A stretch of 64,000 bases of DNA from Calothrix sp. PCC 7507. GTDB lineage: Bacteria > Cyanobacteriota > Cyanobacteriia > Cyanobacteriales > Nostocaceae. The position numbers and the translations under genes were made by a program. Location: assembly GCF_000316575.1 (NCBI RefSeq), contig NC_019682.1, forward strand, positions 3,904,001 to 3,968,000, given 5' to 3'. Shown piece by piece: positions 18,169 through 27,324 of the stretch. How positions within the stretch are numbered: position 1 is the first letter of the stretch; each line of letters starts with the position of its first letter. Below the pieces are notes generated by a model, which saw nothing but the letters and a program-made list of their open reading frames with translations, was not told the DNA's origin and searched no databases.

Positions 18169-18882
18169 ATGTCTCTTGCTTATCCACGCCGTCAGCGGCA
18201 GCTCGAAAGTTTAGTAAAAAAATTAGGTCTGCCGAAAGAAGCACCGATCCAATGGCAACTGCTGGATTTGGCTCTAACTCATCCGACGGTGTCTGAGTCA
18301 GCAAATTATGAACAACTGGAGTTTGTTGGTGATGCAGTGGTGCGCTTAGTAGCAGCTGTTGTGTTGTGGGAACATTATCCCGAATGTCCAGTGGGGGATT
18401 TTGCGGCAATTCGTTCGGTGTTGGTGAGCGATCGCATTCTGGCTCAATTAGCTAGAGAATATGGTTGGGAACTCTATTTATTAGTCGCTGGTAGTGCTAC
18501 TGCTGATAAAGTTGGTCAAGAATCACGGTTGGCAGATGCCTTTGAAGCTGTTCTGGGTGCGCTTTATCTCAGCACTAACAATCTAGAACTCATCCGTCCT
18601 TGGCTAGACCCCCACTTCAAACAACTAGCCGCAGAAATTCGCCTCGATCCAGCTAGACTGAATTACAAAGCCGCTCTCCAAGAATGGACTCAGGCACACT
18701 TCAAAGTTTTACCAGAATATCGGGTTGTGGAAATTACACAACCACACCGCAATCAAGAGCGTTTTGTGGCTGAAGTATGGTTGCACGACAAACAACTAGG
18801 TCAAGGCAAAGGACGCTCCATCAAAGCTGCCGAGCAAGCAGCAGCTAAAGTAGCATTTTTAGCAATCCCATCTCAGGAATAA
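18169..18882 (+). CDS. rnc: ribonuclease III
   Basis: 237 residues from the ATG at 18169 (MSLAYPRRQRQLESLV); the open frame extends 29 codons upstream but that part is Pro-rich and non-conserved. RNase III cuts double-stranded RNA in rRNA and mRNA processing. The signature NYEQLEFVGDAVVRL (canonical NERLEFLGDA) and RLADAFEAVLGALYLS with the catalytic Asp and Glu lie at about residues 45-135. A double-stranded RNA-binding domain follows (NYKAALQEWTQAHFKVLPEY ... GRSIKAAEQAAAKVA). Cyanobacteria often carry more than one RNase III gene; this is a full-length one. Confidence 0.93.
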   Translation: MSLAYPRRQRQLESLVKKLGLPKEAPIQWQLLDLALTHPTVSESANYEQLEFVGDAVVRLVAAVVLWEHYPECPVGDFAAIRSVLVSDRILAQLAREYGWELYLLVAGSATADKVGQESRLADAFEAVLGALYLSTNNLELIRPWLDPHFKQLAAEIRLDPARLNYKAALQEWTQAHFKVLPEYRVVEITQPHRNQERFVAEVWLHDKQLGQGKGRSIKAAEQAAAKVAFLAIPSQE

Positions 18883-18980
18883 CTCTGAACTCAAAGCCCT
18901 CATCGTTAGTTGATAATCATGAGTTAATCGTCAATTGTAATTTTTTTTACAAGTGACAACTGACTAATGACAAATAACTA

Positions 18981-20048
18981 ATGACTAAAATTAAAATTGC
19001 TGTAATCGGTGTTGGGCGCTGGGGAGTGCATTTACTGAGGAATTTTTTAGAGCATCCCCAAGTGAGTGTAGCGGCGGTGATAGACCCTCATCCAGAAAGA
19101 TTGGCGGGGGTGAAACGGCTATTTCACTTAGATGAAGATGTACTACTAGCAACTGAGTGGCAAGCTATCAAGGAAGTGCCAGGGCTGACAGGCGTGGCAG
19201 TTGCTACTCCTGCTACCACCCACTATGGCTTAATTAAGGATGCTCTGCAGTGGGGATACCATGTTTTAGCAGAAAAACCCTTAACTCTAGACCCGCTAGA
19301 ATGCCAGGAACTCTGCCAATTAGCAGCACAACAGCAGCTAATACTGATGGTTGACCATACCTATCTATTTCACCCAGCCGTTGAGCAAGGGCAGTCCGTC
19401 GTACAGGAGGGGAAATTAGGTGATTTGCGCTATGGCTACGCTACCCGCACCCATTTAGGCCCTGTCCGTCAGGATGTTGATGCCCTCTGGGACTTAGCCA
19501 TTCACGATATTGCTATCTTTAACCATTGGCTGGGTCAGATGCCTGTGAAAGCCCAAGCAACGGGTAGGGTGTGGCTACAGGGAGGAGTGGAGCAGGGGAA
19601 AAACTATAATTCCTCCTCATCCCCTCCTCTTCAGGGGCTAGCTGATCTAGTCTGGGTAACGCTGACATATCCAGATGGCTTTCAAGCTTATATTCACCTG
19701 TGCTGGCTCAATACCGATAAACAGCGCCGGCTGGCGGTAGTGGGTAGCCGTGGGAGCTTGATTTTTGATGAAATGTTATCCTTGTCGCCTTTGACTCTAA
19801 TCTCCGGTGAGTTTGAACGCCAGGGAAATCAATTTCTACCTGTGAATCAAAAGCAAGAGGTATTAGAAATTGCCAAAGGCGAACCATTACAACGAGTATG
19901 CGATCGCTTTATTACCTGTATTCTCCAAAATACTCCCCCAGTAGTTTCATCTGGCTGGGTAGGCACAGAGTTAGTGCAAATTCTCACTGCACTAACATTA
20001 TCTCTAAATCAAGGCGGCCAACCAGTTGATATCAGTGTAGACGCGTAG
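18981..20048 (+). CDS. Gfo/Idh/MocA family oxidoreductase
   Basis: 355 residues. The N-terminal Rossmann fold opens with KIAVIGVGRWGVHLLRNF; GVAVATPATTHY and HVLAEKPLTLDP (with the conserved EKP) follow, as in NAD(P)-dependent sugar dehydrogenases of this family. The C-terminal half has DALWDLAIHDIAIFNHWLG, an HD..I motif of the substrate domain. A low-complexity insert of Ser and Pro (NYNSSSSPP) near residue 213 looks like a surface loop. Substrate unknown; neighbours give no clue. Confidence 0.88.
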   Translation: MTKIKIAVIGVGRWGVHLLRNFLEHPQVSVAAVIDPHPERLAGVKRLFHLDEDVLLATEWQAIKEVPGLTGVAVATPATTHYGLIKDALQWGYHVLAEKPLTLDPLECQELCQLAAQQQLILMVDHTYLFHPAVEQGQSVVQEGKLGDLRYGYATRTHLGPVRQDVDALWDLAIHDIAIFNHWLGQMPVKAQATGRVWLQGGVEQGKNYNSSSSPPLQGLADLVWVTLTYPDGFQAYIHLCWLNTDKQRRLAVVGSRGSLIFDEMLSLSPLTLISGEFERQGNQFLPVNQKQEVLEIAKGEPLQRVCDRFITCILQNTPPVVSSGWVGTELVQILTALTLSLNQGGQPVDISVDA

Positions 20049-20162
20049 CGGCTTGCCGCAGGCTACAGTGAACAGTGAACAGTTATCAGTAAACAGTGAA
20101 TTTGATAACTGATAACTGATACTTCGACTACGCTCAGTACAAGTAACTGATAACTGACCAAT
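20049..20162. repeat. short repeats in convergent gap
   Basis: Units of GTGAACA and CTGATAA are repeated irregularly, interrupted at 20120-20143 by the element ACTTCGACTACGCTCAGTAC. A near-copy of the latter is at 63631-63651. It fills the gap between two convergent genes. Confidence 0.6.
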
Positions 20163-22256
20163 TCACCTGTCACCGTTAGCATAAACTTCTCCTGTCGGCA
20201 AGCTTGGCAGAACACCTTGTTGTGCCATCAGACTGACTTCACGAGTTTCTGGCAGTAGTGACAGTTCATGCTTTTCTCCATCTAATTCATTAGAGTCGAG
20301 TAGTGGTTCTTCTCGCAAAACTGGGTAGCTGTTCAATCCTCTTGCTCCTTCATCAGCAGAAGAAACACCAATATCCGATAAATTTTCCTCTTGTCCTGGG
20401 TGAGATAACAGCGAGATGTCAATCAACGGCAAACTAATCGTTACTGTTGTACCTTGACCAGTACCTGCACTCATGAGTGTAATGCTACCTCCCATGAGTT
20501 CAATTAAGTTACGTGAAATTGCCAGCCCCAGTCCTGTACCCTCGAACTTACGTGTGGTTGCACCATCAACCATCACAAACGGACGAAACAGTTTGTGCTG
20601 TTGGGCGGGATCAATGCCTACGCCTGTATCTGTGATTTTGACAATTACCTGGGATTGCTCACTACTGTATTGAATCTCACAAGCAACTGTAATACTTCCC
20701 TCGTCAGTGAATTTTGTAGCGTTGCCAATAATATTAATCAGCACTTGTTTGAGTTTGGCACCATCTGCTTTCACTGGAATTGGCTCACTGCCTAACTCAA
20801 TTTTCAACTGCAAGCCTCTCTGTTGCACATTTACTGATTGAATGTTCACCACTTCCAAAAGTATTTGTCGGAGGTTAAGCGGCTCTGTAACAACTGAGAG
20901 CTTACCTGCTTCAATTTTAGAAATGTCAAGTAAGTCGTTGATAATACCTAATAAATGAATCGCTGTTTCATCGGCTCGCTTGAGGAATTCCATTTCTTCT
21001 TCGCGGTTATCACACAAGCCATCATGGACTAAGCGAACACAATTAATAATAACATTTAGTGGGTTTCTCAACTCATGAGAAGTCGTAGCTAAAAACTGAC
21101 TTTTGACCTGATTAGCAGTTTTTGCTTCTTTCCAAGCTATTTCTAATTCTTCTGCCCAAGCTTTGAGTCTTTCAACCATTTGGTCTAGTGCTTGTGCCAG
21201 TTGATTAAATTCTCGGATTTTGAAGTTGTGCGGAACTGGTTGTACGGCGTGGTGGCTATAAATATTCAGAGCATAATCTCGTAATTCTTCTACCGGCTTT
21301 GCCAGATAAGGAGCTAGATACAACGATGCCAACAAACTTGCACCGATTAAACCAACTGTCAAAACAATCAAAATGAGTTTGATTTCTTCTAAACCAAAGA
21401 GGGCATTATTGACGCTTGTCACAGCAAAGACAACCCATTTTTGCTGTGGCTGTTTTGTCATTGGCTCGGCAATAGCTGTATAACCAGCTATTAAGTCCTG
21501 TCCCTGTTGCAACGAAAAATCTATAGTATATTTTTGCCCAACGATCGCATGATTAATAATGCTTTGGAGTCGGTCAGCATGAGGGTACTGTTGGATATTA
21601 TTCCCTACTCTGTCTGATAGGGGATGAGCTAAGATTGTGCCATCTTCGGCAATTACTGCCAAAGAGCCTGTAATCGATCCCGGCTGAGTATCAGTCTGTT
21701 GGTGCAATGCTGACCGCAGACTCAAAGCATAAAGCAATTTCCCGACGCCATTGTAGACTGGGACAGATAAGAGCAACTGTAGTTGATTTTGCGGATCTCT
21801 TTGACCAGTCGTTCCGGCTTTTGGCGGCAAAACTGGTGTGATTTGCACTCCTTGACTAGGCAAAGGCAAGCTCAAGTCGCCAATTACTTTGTCGCCACAG
21901 CTACTAGCAGTGATTTCACCTGTTTGCAGATTCGTTAGTTGAATACACTCAATATGGGTTGGCAGTTCTTGCTCTAACTGAGTGAACAGCTCTTGCGCCT
22001 CAGTTGCTGAACCAGACTGGATCAACTTAGTTTGACTAACAAGTAGTAAGCTGGTTTTGAGAGTAGCGATCGCATCTTGAATCTTCTCGGCTTTGATCGC
22101 AGAGCTTTCTGTTAAATTTTGGCGAGCTGTCTCCAGCAGGCTAGAACGTGCTTTATTCAGGGCGACAATCTCCCCAATGAATAAAACTGGAACGAACAGC
22201 AGCAATATTCTAGTTAATAAAATACGCCTAAAGGACGATTGACGGTTTCTAGCCAT
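20163..22256 (-). CDS. membrane sensor histidine kinase
   Basis: 697 residues from the ATG at 22256 (MARNRQSSFRRILL), with GAAGTGAGAC upstream; an in-frame TTG 16 codons earlier is less likely. The layout is: membrane helix (about 13-33), periplasmic Cache-like sensor of about 260 residues, second helix (about 295-318), HAMP-like linker, then HisKA with SHELRNPLN (phosphorylated His). A HATPase follows with LKQVLINIIGNATKF, DTGVGID and GTGLGLAIS. The C-terminal 90 residues after ISLPLID are a poorly conserved acidic tail. No receiver domain and no response-regulator gene nearby, so its partner is unknown. Confidence 0.92.
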   Translation of the reverse strand: MARNRQSSFRRILLTRILLLFVPVLFIGEIVALNKARSSLLETARQNLTESSAIKAEKIQDAIATLKTSLLLVSQTKLIQSGSATEAQELFTQLEQELPTHIECIQLTNLQTGEITASSCGDKVIGDLSLPLPSQGVQITPVLPPKAGTTGQRDPQNQLQLLLSVPVYNGVGKLLYALSLRSALHQQTDTQPGSITGSLAVIAEDGTILAHPLSDRVGNNIQQYPHADRLQSIINHAIVGQKYTIDFSLQQGQDLIAGYTAIAEPMTKQPQQKWVVFAVTSVNNALFGLEEIKLILIVLTVGLIGASLLASLYLAPYLAKPVEELRDYALNIYSHHAVQPVPHNFKIREFNQLAQALDQMVERLKAWAEELEIAWKEAKTANQVKSQFLATTSHELRNPLNVIINCVRLVHDGLCDNREEEMEFLKRADETAIHLLGIINDLLDISKIEAGKLSVVTEPLNLRQILLEVVNIQSVNVQQRGLQLKIELGSEPIPVKADGAKLKQVLINIIGNATKFTDEGSITVACEIQYSSEQSQVIVKITDTGVGIDPAQQHKLFRPFVMVDGATTRKFEGTGLGLAISRNLIELMGGSITLMSAGTGQGTTVTISLPLIDISLLSHPGQEENLSDIGVSSADEGARGLNSYPVLREEPLLDSNELDGEKHELSLLPETREVSLMAQQGVLPSLPTGEVYANGDR

Positions 22257-22550
22257 CGAGTGTCTCACTTCGCATCTGCAACCCACAACAGGAAAGATAT
22301 GCAACTAGACCAGCTAAATGAGACATTTTATTAAATTATTAGTACTTTATTCGCAACTCTTAAAGATATCAAACATATATGCTGCAAAAAGAAGCACAGT
22401 ATACCAAAACTATTAATAGGTATATCTGAGAGAGACTGGTGTTGCATATAAACACAGTTGTGAAATTAGTGAACAGTAGCTTGCAGGGATGAATTTTTTT
22501 TAAAATCAACACACTAGCAAGGAAAATATCAAAATTATTAAACTAAATCA

Positions 22551-23285
22551 ATGGTGCAATATCGTCCTCATACCACGGTAGTTTTGGCAATGAGCGTAGA
22601 TGGCAAGATAGCAGACGCTAGGCGCGAGCCTGCGCGGTTTGGCTCAAGGGCTGATAAAGCACACCTGGAAAAACAAATTGCTGCCTCTGATGCCGTTATC
22701 TTTGGTGCCGGAACTCTCCGTGCCTACGGTACATCACTAACGGTATCACATCCCAAACTACTGCAACAGCGAACTCAGGAGGGCAAACCTACCCAACCAG
22801 TTCATATAGTCATTACACACTCTGCAAAACTCGATCCGGAAATTCATTTTTTTAAGCAGCCAATCAGACGCTGGTTGCTGACGACAACCGTAGGGGAGCT
22901 TTTTTGGCAAGGAGGCTTACAAGCGCGTACTCCTACTCTAGGAAACAGAGCACAGGAGTATCCTCCAGAGTTTGAGCAGATTTTAGTTTTTGAAACACCA
23001 ACGGGTCAAGTTGATACTCTCGCCGCTTTGCAACACCTGACAACTCTAGGTATAACACGCTTAGTGGTATTAGGTGGTGGTGAGCTAGTAGCTTCAATGT
23101 TGGAATTAGATTTAATAGATGAATTTTGGCTGACTGTCTGTCCGCTGATTTTAGGCGGTGCCATAGCACCCACACCAGTTGAAGGCACAGGATTTTTACC
23201 TGAACTGGCTCCTAGGCTGCAACTTCTAGAAGTTCAGACAGTTGAACAAGAAGTCTTTCTGCACTATCGGCTGCAACGATCATGA
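22551..23285 (+). CDS. RibD C-terminal domain reductase
   Basis: 244 residues, the size of a free-standing RibD_C (dihydrofolate-reductase-like) domain. Motifs are TTVVLAMSVDGKIADA, SDAVIFGAGTLRAYG, PVHIVITHSAKLD and the late GITRLVVLGGGELVASMLELDLIDEFWLTVCPLILGG. In riboflavin synthesis this fold reduces the ribosyl side chain of the deaminated pyrimidine with NADPH. No deaminase domain is attached, so it may be the separate reductase of the riboflavin pathway or a paralogue acting elsewhere. Confidence 0.85.
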   Translation: MVQYRPHTTVVLAMSVDGKIADARREPARFGSRADKAHLEKQIAASDAVIFGAGTLRAYGTSLTVSHPKLLQQRTQEGKPTQPVHIVITHSAKLDPEIHFFKQPIRRWLLTTTVGELFWQGGLQARTPTLGNRAQEYPPEFEQILVFETPTGQVDTLAALQHLTTLGITRLVVLGGGELVASMLELDLIDEFWLTVCPLILGGAIAPTPVEGTGFLPELAPRLQLLEVQTVEQEVFLHYRLQRS

Positions 23286-23541
23286 AGTTAGATTACCTTA
23301 AATTAGGGAGTGGGGATTAGGCAATAGGTAATAGGCAATGGGGAATAGGCAAATAGGCAAGGTTATTCTCCTAATCCCCAGTCCCCAATCCCCAATCCCC
23401 AGTCCCCAGTCCCCAAGCCCTAGGAATTTTAGATTTTAGATTTTAGATTTTAGATTTTAGATTGAAGTCGAATCCAAAATTGCAAATCCAAAATCCAAAA
23501 TTGAATTGCCCAATCCCCAATCCCCAGTCCCCAATCCCCAG
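23286..23541. repeat. heptamer repeat arrays
   Basis: Three arrays: variants of CCCCAGT/CCCCAAT at about 23374-23416, exactly five copies of TTTTAGA at 23427-23461, and another CCCCAAT/CCCCAGT set at 23510-23541 that reaches the start of the next gene. The last array is open in frame with that gene from a TTG at 23506, giving a repetitive PNPQSPVPNPQ extension that is unlikely to be translated. Confidence 0.85.
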
Positions 23542-24723
23542 ATGGTAAAACAAGTAAAGCCCCGTTACTCCAGCCTTTGGATCAACAAAATTGCTGAAAT
23601 ACCCCAAGAAGCCTGGGATGCTTTGGCTATGGAACTTAAAACCCCTTTTTTAGAGTGGGAGTGGCTGAACAATCTTGAAGTTTCTCACAGCGCTACTGCT
23701 AAAACTGGTTGGTTACCAAATCATTTGACATTGTGGCGAGATAGAACCTTAATTGCTGCTGCCCCACTCTATCTTAAAGGACATAGTGCTGGGGAGTTTG
23801 TGTTCGATCACCAATGGGCAAATTTAGCTGATCGCATTGGCGTAGATTATTATCCAAAACTACTGGGAATGACGCCGTTTACTCCTGCTGAAGGCTATAG
23901 ATTCTTAATTGCGGCTGGGGAAGATGAGGAGGAAATCACAGCCTTGATGGTGCATGAAATTGACTCTTTTTGTGTCAAAAATCGCATTTCGGGATGTCAT
24001 TTTCTGTATGTTGATCCGCAATGGCAGCCTGTGTTGGAACGGCAAGGTTTTACTACTTGGTTGCACCACAGCTACATCTGGGAAAATAGTGGATTTAAGA
24101 ATTTTGACGACTACTTGAAACTGTTTAATGCTAATCAGCGTCGCAATATCAAACGGGAACGTAAGGCTGTAGAGAAGGCGGGTTTACGACTACAACCGCT
24201 GACTGGTGATGAAATTCCTCAGTCTATGTTTTCTTTAATGTACGAGTTCTATGCAGATACCTGCGATAAGTTTGGCTGGTGGGGAAGCAAATACCTCACA
24301 AAGCGGTTTTTTGAGCAGCTATACACCCATTATCGCCATCGAGTTTTGTTTGTCGCTGCATACAGCGAGCAAGACGATCGCCATCCTGTGGGCATGTCCT
24401 TTTGTTTATATAAGGGTGACAGACTGTATGGACGTTATTGGGGGAGTTTTCAAGAGATAGATTGCTTACACTTTGATGCTTGTTATTATGCACCGATTGA
24501 ATGGGCGATCGCTCACAATATCCAAATTTTCGATCCTGGTGCTGGTGGACGACACAAAAAACGTCGCGGTTTTCCTGCTACCCCTAATCACAGTCTGCAC
24601 CGCTTTTATAATAGCCGTCTAGAACAAATTTTACTTCCTTATATTAATGAAGTAAATCAACTCGAGCAGAAAGAAATTGCTGCGATTAATGAGGAGTTAC
24701 CTTTTAGTAACCGAGACATTTAG
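23542..24723 (+). CDS. DUF482 / peptidogalycan biosynthesis-type N-acyltransferase
   Basis: 393 residues from the ATG at 23542. Members of this GNAT-like family (COG3146) are recognised by PFLEWEWLNNLE near the start, the central FDHQWANLADRIG..YYPKLLGMTPFTPAEGYRF block, and the C-terminal HFDACYYAPIEWAIAHNIQIFDPGAGGRHKKRRGF. The FemAB-like double-acyltransferase fold is expected, and some members are annotated in cell-wall modification, but substrate and role are not established. The start was moved downstream of the heptamer-repeat extension. Confidence 0.85.
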   Translation: MVKQVKPRYSSLWINKIAEIPQEAWDALAMELKTPFLEWEWLNNLEVSHSATAKTGWLPNHLTLWRDRTLIAAAPLYLKGHSAGEFVFDHQWANLADRIGVDYYPKLLGMTPFTPAEGYRFLIAAGEDEEEITALMVHEIDSFCVKNRISGCHFLYVDPQWQPVLERQGFTTWLHHSYIWENSGFKNFDDYLKLFNANQRRNIKRERKAVEKAGLRLQPLTGDEIPQSMFSLMYEFYADTCDKFGWWGSKYLTKRFFEQLYTHYRHRVLFVAAYSEQDDRHPVGMSFCLYKGDRLYGRYWGSFQEIDCLHFDACYYAPIEWAIAHNIQIFDPGAGGRHKKRRGFPATPNHSLHRFYNSRLEQILLPYINEVNQLEQKEIAAINEELPFSNRDI

Positions 24724-24826
24724 ATAAATAAAACTGCCAACTTACAAAGAATGTGCAGGAAGACTGCAAAGGAGGAATTACACTGGAAATAGAGTGTAAA
24801 AACTCCGAAGATATTCGATTTTAAGA

Positions 24827-25216
24827 ATGAGTATGGATTTGATAGTTAAAGACTTGGCAGCAATTGATGAACAGCTTTCTCACCGTCATATTGACCTTGA
24901 TCCCAGTGGATATTTCATCATTTACCTGGATCGAGAAGCACGATTAATTTATGCCAAGCATTTTACAAATGTTATTGATGAACGTGGTTTAGCTGTCGAT
25001 CCCGAAACAGGAAAGGTAATTCCTGCTAAAGGAAAGGTAGAACGTACTCAGACGACTGTATTTAGTGGGAGGACGGCAAAAGAACTGTGTGTGAAGATTT
25101 TTGAAGAAACTCAGCCCTGTCCAGTGACCCTCTTAGACCATGCAGCTTATTTGGGTCGAGAATTTGTCCGGGCTGAGGTGGCTTTAGTTACAGGGCAAGA
25201 GTACGTCCAAGATTGA
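24827..25216 (+). CDS. DUF4346 domain protein
   Basis: 129 residues, ATG start with a second in-frame ATG two codons later. The pattern HIDLDPSGYFIIYLDREARLIYAKHF, RTQTTVFSGRTAKELCVKI and DHAAYLGREFVRAEVALVTGQEYVQD is the cyanobacterial DUF4346 domain, which in other proteins follows a dihydropteroate-synthase-like domain. Here it stands alone. Function unknown; a tetrahydropterin-linked role is only an inference from that association. Confidence 0.8.
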   Translation: MSMDLIVKDLAAIDEQLSHRHIDLDPSGYFIIYLDREARLIYAKHFTNVIDERGLAVDPETGKVIPAKGKVERTQTTVFSGRTAKELCVKIFEETQPCPVTLLDHAAYLGREFVRAEVALVTGQEYVQD

Positions 25217-25276
25217 ACGAAGTTAGGCAATAGGAAAGCTGTTAATTATTACCCAGTCCCCAGTCCCCAGTCGCCA

Positions 25277-26014
25277 TTACCCATTATTCGATGGTTGATT
25301 GACTTGGTAGATGTAGTAAGTTGCCATAGGGATGACTGTGGCGGCAATTATTAGTCCTATCACCCAAGCGATCGCATTACTCTGTTCGGCTTCATTTGCT
25401 TTCTTGAAAGTTCCTTCTACCTGCACTTTTTCGACAATTTTAGGTGGGCCTGGATCGGGTTTGCCAGAGAGGACGGCAATTAAGCGATCGCTTGCATCTA
25501 AAAATGCCTGATTATATTTATTACCGTTACGCAAGGGTACTAAAACTGTTTCCGAAGCCACACTCTGAGCGATTTTATCTGACAGCAAGGATTTGACTTG
25601 ATCACCAGTAATAATCGCCGTGCCATTTGTAACCGTGTCAATCACTAGTAAGATTTGATTAGCTTGTGCTTCTTTGGTGGGAAACCATTTTTCAAATAGC
25701 GCTTTGGTAAAACTCTCTGGTGTTTCTCCATAGTCAAGGCGATGAATGGTAACGATTCTAACTTCGTTCCCAGTCTGCTTCGCTAAATTCTCGAAGTCAC
25801 TGCTAATCTTACCTTCATTTAAACGGCTGATCACTTCACTTTGATCGATAACCCAAGTACCATCACCAGCCGTGAGGTTGGGTATTTGATGGACACCCGT
25901 AGCTAAGGCAGGTGTGACAATCAGCGAAGAGGCTAGCAAAATCGTCACCAACGGCAAAATTAGCCTGATAAGGTGTTTTTTAAGACAAAATACTTGGTTG
26001 AGGAGCTGTTTCAT
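25277..26014 (-). CDS. psb32: Psb32, photosystem II repair TPM-domain protein
   Basis: 245 residues from the ATG at 26014; the frame is open 10 codons upstream from a TTG. An N-terminal signal segment (LIRLILPLVTILLASSLIVTPALA) is followed by a TPM domain beginning GDGTWVIDQSEVISRLNEGKIS and including EVRIVTIHRLDYGETPESFTKALFEKWFP and QILLVIDTVTNGTAIITGD. A single C-terminal helix follows (IAWVIGLIIAATVIPMATYYIY). This matches Psb32, a thylakoid-anchored protein with a lumenal TPM domain that speeds photosystem II repair after photodamage. Confidence 0.88.
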   Translation of the reverse strand: MKQLLNQVFCLKKHLIRLILPLVTILLASSLIVTPALATGVHQIPNLTAGDGTWVIDQSEVISRLNEGKISSDFENLAKQTGNEVRIVTIHRLDYGETPESFTKALFEKWFPTKEAQANQILLVIDTVTNGTAIITGDQVKSLLSDKIAQSVASETVLVPLRNGNKYNQAFLDASDRLIAVLSGKPDPGPPKIVEKVQVEGTFKKANEAEQSNAIAWVIGLIIAATVIPMATYYIYQVNQPSNNG

Positions 26015-26100
26015 TAGATTGATCTTAATACAGACTTGCACCAAAAATACTACACAACCACTGTCAAGATCATCCCGTTATTTTGAATTTTAAATTGCTT

Positions 26101-26781
26101 ATGACCTTCATACTAACCAACGACGACGGTATCGATGCTCCTGGTATTCAAGCGCTATTGAAAGCTGTCAACGGCAAAAATGTGATTATTGCTGCACCTA
26201 GGGATCATCAGTCTGGCTGTGGGCATCAAGTTACTACTACTAGTCCCATCAATCTGCAACGGCGTTCGGATACTGAATATGCGATCGCAGGCACTCCCGC
26301 CGACTGTGTTCGCATTGCAATTACACAAATATGCCAAGATGTCAAGTTTGTCTTGTCGGGAATCAACGCTGGGGGAAATCTAGGAGTGGATGCTTATATT
26401 TCCGGTACTGTTGCGGCTGTGCGAGAAGCCGCAATGCATGGTATTCCTGGAATTGCCATTTCCCACTATCGCAAAGCCAAGCAGAATTTTGATTGGGATT
26501 TAGCTGCCAAATTGACTGCTGGAGTTTTAGCGGATTTACTCAATCATCCCTTAGAAGCAGGAAGCTTCTGGAATGTTAATCTACCGCACCTATTACCAGG
26601 AGAACCTAATCCTCATGTGGTGTTGTGTCAACCCTGCACCAAACCTTTACCCGTCAACTACCGGATTGAGGGCGATAACTTTTATTATGTAGGGGAATAT
26701 AGTAAGCGCGATCGCACTCCCGGTAGTGATGTGGATGTCTGTTTTTCTGGTAATATCGCTGTCACCAAGTTAAAAGTTTAA
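26101..26781 (+). CDS. surE: 5'-nucleotidase SurE
   Basis: 226 residues from the ATG at 26101. The family opens with the metal-binding TNDDGIDAPGI, then IIAAPRDHQSGCGHQVT and the active-site SGINAGGNLGVDAYISGTVAAVREA; all are intact. SurE dephosphorylates nucleoside 5'/3'-monophosphates. It is divergent from psb32, with only about 86 bp between the start codons. Confidence 0.95.
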   Translation: MTFILTNDDGIDAPGIQALLKAVNGKNVIIAAPRDHQSGCGHQVTTTSPINLQRRSDTEYAIAGTPADCVRIAITQICQDVKFVLSGINAGGNLGVDAYISGTVAAVREAAMHGIPGIAISHYRKAKQNFDWDLAAKLTAGVLADLLNHPLEAGSFWNVNLPHLLPGEPNPHVVLCQPCTKPLPVNYRIEGDNFYYVGEYSKRDRTPGSDVDVCFSGNIAVTKLKV

Positions 26782-26807
26782 CACCTACACTTATTGCCTA
26801 TTGCCTG

Positions 26808-27113
26808 CTATTCTTCCTCTTCTGAGCCTTGGAGCATTGACATCAGCTTATCTAGAGTTTCTGTCAGTTGAGTGAGTTTTTGTAATGAATTATCCTGAGA
26901 TTCAGCCAGAGTTTGGACAGCATCACACAATGCGAAGATTTGATAGCCTTGCTGCTGTACCTGTTTTCCTTGTTCTTCAACTTGTACACTCAAAGTCTCC
27001 AGTCTGTCTGCAAGACTTTCAATGGTCTCCGTAGTAGAGAGTACCGCCTCTCCAATTTGCTCAACAATAGATTCTAATCGACTAATTTTAACTTCGACTC
27101 CTGTTGACATCAT
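26808..27113 (-). CDS. small coiled-coil protein
   Basis: 101 residues, almost entirely a heptad pattern (ISRLESIVEQIGEAVLSTTETIESLADRLETL...), ending in an acidic EEEE tail. No membrane helix or known domain. Similar short coiled-coil proteins are common in filamentous cyanobacteria without known function. It is convergent with surE. Confidence 0.6.
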   Translation of the reverse strand: MMSTGVEVKISRLESIVEQIGEAVLSTTETIESLADRLETLSVQVEEQGKQVQQQGYQIFALCDAVQTLAESQDNSLQKLTQLTETLDKLMSMLQGSEEEE

Positions 27114-27324
27114 TTCTCTACCACCCTAATTTTGAGAGAGCAACATAAGCAATTAAAAATTCAAATTTTATTGTACAAATATATCTCTAACTAACTGAGT
27201 ACTTCTCAGGAAAGTGTAGTAAATAAAACTAACTTCAGAATATTAGTAGTGATCACAAGCGGAGATATTTACTTATGATCACTTATTTAGCTTTTAACAA
27301 AAGTAAATAAAGATACTAAGTAGC

